From Sindora glabra (lineage: Eukaryota; Streptophyta; Magnoliopsida; Fabales; Fabaceae): 64,000 bases of DNA. The translations under genes were made by a program, and so were the position numbers. Of the stretch, positions 62,566-64,000 are shown one piece after another; the first letter of the stretch is position 1; the number at the start of each line of letters is the position of its first letter. The stretch spans positions 7,817,001-7,881,000 of the forward strand of contig CM035236.1 of assembly GCA_020226215.1 (NCBI GenBank). Reading direction: 5' to 3'. The notes beneath the pieces were generated by a model. The model had not been told where the DNA came from. It saw nothing but the letters and a program-made list of their open reading frames with translations, and did not search any database.

Positions 62566-64000
62566 GAGTTACTACCTAGGGCGAATCAAAAATAAAAAAT
62601 GGAAGCTGCAAACATATCCCAGGTCGAACAGAGAGAGAGGGGTAAGGCGATAGAAGCTGAGTCAGTTACAAAAAGGAGGGAAGTCTAGTCAACGTGTTCC
62701 TTCCTATGGCCGAAAAAGCCAAAAAAGTCAGCGTGTTCCTGAATTAAGATCGAATTAGAATTATATTATTGGTTTTACTTATTTAATCAGTGTCTGATTA
62801 ATTAATTTGATGGATATAAACGGTAAATCATTTTCAACGCTCCAACGTCACTTTAACGACGATTTTATATAATTATTATTGTATTTGGTTAATTTATTTT
62901 GAAATGGCACAATAACCATGGGGCATGCAGAATGAAAATTATCCAAAAAGAGGCACTAGACCTGAAAAAACTACGCGTTTTATTCCATACAGAAGCGTGG
63001 TATCATTTTATTTACATTAACTGTCATTTGTCAATGTTATCCCATCTAATGCTATTGTCGTCTCATTTACACCAACTAATAATTAACATATGCCGTAAGC
63101 AATAATATTTTATGCAATCTCTGGGTGTATAGAAAACAACAATATAAAATGTCTTTTTGTAAAAGGCAATATAAATTGGTGTTACATTTTTTTTTAATAC
63201 AAGCTTAATTATAACTGCTTTTTTTTTCTAAAAAAAAAACTATAATTTTTACTAAATTGAAAGCATGGCTTTTTGTTTAAAAGATGAGTATATCACCGTA
63301 ATCCCACCAAAGAAAAAGTCCTAAAAATATTTTACCGTTTTATTTTGATTCAGCATAATTTAATGCATTTATGCTGAATTCATAGCCTTTAAAAATGAAG
63401 TAATAATTTAATATCATTAAGTTAATTACACTAACGCTAGGCGACACTGGAGTTGCTTGAGAGAGCTAATAGTTAGGAATGCTAGAAAAGCAAATCAACA
63501 TGAATATTCGGGGCAAGAAAGTACTTGCCTGCAAATACAATTAAGCGCAATTATTATCGATGTAACTCTGGTGTCAAAACACGAAGTATAATCATAATTA
63601 CACCCTTGCCAGATTGAAACCAGATTATAATGAGCACCACCTATAACCAATGGTATTGAAACCAAGTGATAATGGGCACAAAGTCGAAGTTTAGATTCAA
63701 ACAGGAAACGGGTTATCATTGGATTATGGGTCTATTTATATGCTACTTTAAAAAAAAATATTTATTTGTAAAAATAGAAAATTTTGTTTAATAATTATTT
63801 TCGTATTTAATTTTTAAAAATTGTAAGTAGTATGTTTAACTTAAAAATAACAATAATTTTTATATATTTTTATTTATATTTTATTTTTAATAGCTTTGAT
63901 AAAGTACTTTATCTTTAAAATCCATCTTACACTTTAAACGAACCCAATCTCTTGCTATTAATATTATAATTAAATAAAATATTTTTTTTATTTATAACAT
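62566..64000. other. Protease promoter side and gene-free end of window
   Basis: 62566-62760 is the likely leader and promoter of the protease (a GAGAGAG tract at 62630-62638; no clear TATA box). Beyond it no coding sequence is seen. 63617-63680 contains two copies of a gaaaccag/aa...gataatgggcac-like unit about 41 bp apart. Confidence 0.5.

Noticed and set aside
1..64000. CRISPR array, bacterial operons, integrase-type islands, rRNA
   Set aside because: No regularly spaced identical repeats, no rRNA sequence and no prokaryotic gene structure; the window is plant nuclear DNA.
1..64000. A functional gene cluster or novel multi-gene system
   Set aside because: The four genes belong to unrelated families with separate promoters and large gaps; nothing points to joint function.

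Overview
This is plant nuclear DNA, most likely from a eudicot. The window is very AT-rich. Its genes have many short GT-AG introns, there is no bacterial-style gene packing, and the space between genes is filled with decayed retrotransposons and miniature inverted-repeat elements. The encoded proteins are plant-specific types. The species cannot be fixed from the sequence alone.

Four protein-coding genes could be rebuilt in full, exon by exon. (1) 16234-27040 (+) is a 23-exon orthologue of SRFR1, a TPR protein that restrains effector-triggered immunity (1041 aa). (2) 30708-32835 (-) is a two-exon ARM-repeat/TPR protein (662 aa, or 639 aa from an internal Met). (3) 53153-54643 (+) is a two-exon lysine-rich classical arabinogalactan protein of the AGP17/18 type (247 aa), with a TATA box 60 bp upstream. 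(4) 58210-62565 (-) is a 12-exon pepsin-like (A1) aspartic protease with a signal peptide and a C-terminal membrane anchor (641 aa). From memory, Arabidopsis carries an ARM/TPR gene close to an aspartyl protease gene of this type on both chromosome 3 and chromosome 5, so genes 2 and 4 probably mark a conserved syntenic block. SRFR1 and the AGP lie in or beside it here.

Layout: 1-7250 is repeat-derived DNA with a GRF-type zinc-finger remnant at 113-502 and LTR-like noncoding sequence. 7254-11600 is a dead Ty1/Copia element in sense orientation with LTRs of about 145 bp. 12117-13784 is a diverged tandem duplication of a dispersed repeat. 16-27.5 kb is SRFR1, whose introns 15 and 19 hold a MULE-like MITE and a second foldback element. 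30.7-32.8 kb is the ARM/TPR gene. 33-41 kb is MITE-rich, with two adjacent non-autonomous elements at 35.9-38.0 kb. 41134-47932 is a second dead Copia element of another lineage, in antisense, interrupted by a nested hAT-like MITE and holding a long (AT)n tract. 48-53 kb is AT-rich apart from a GC-richer island at 49.8-50.1 kb. The AGP and protease genes follow, and the last 1.4 kb has no gene.

The four genes have unrelated jobs (immune regulation, an unknown ARM/TPR scaffold, a cell-surface proteoglycan, an extracytoplasmic protease) and are not a functional cluster. I found no sign of a novel multi-gene system. The most noteworthy sequence-level observations are an exact tandem duplication of a 5' splice site in SRFR1, the TGG-to-stop and CGA-to-stop decay pattern in the first Copia element, and the nested or adjacent MITEs with recognisable target-site duplications.
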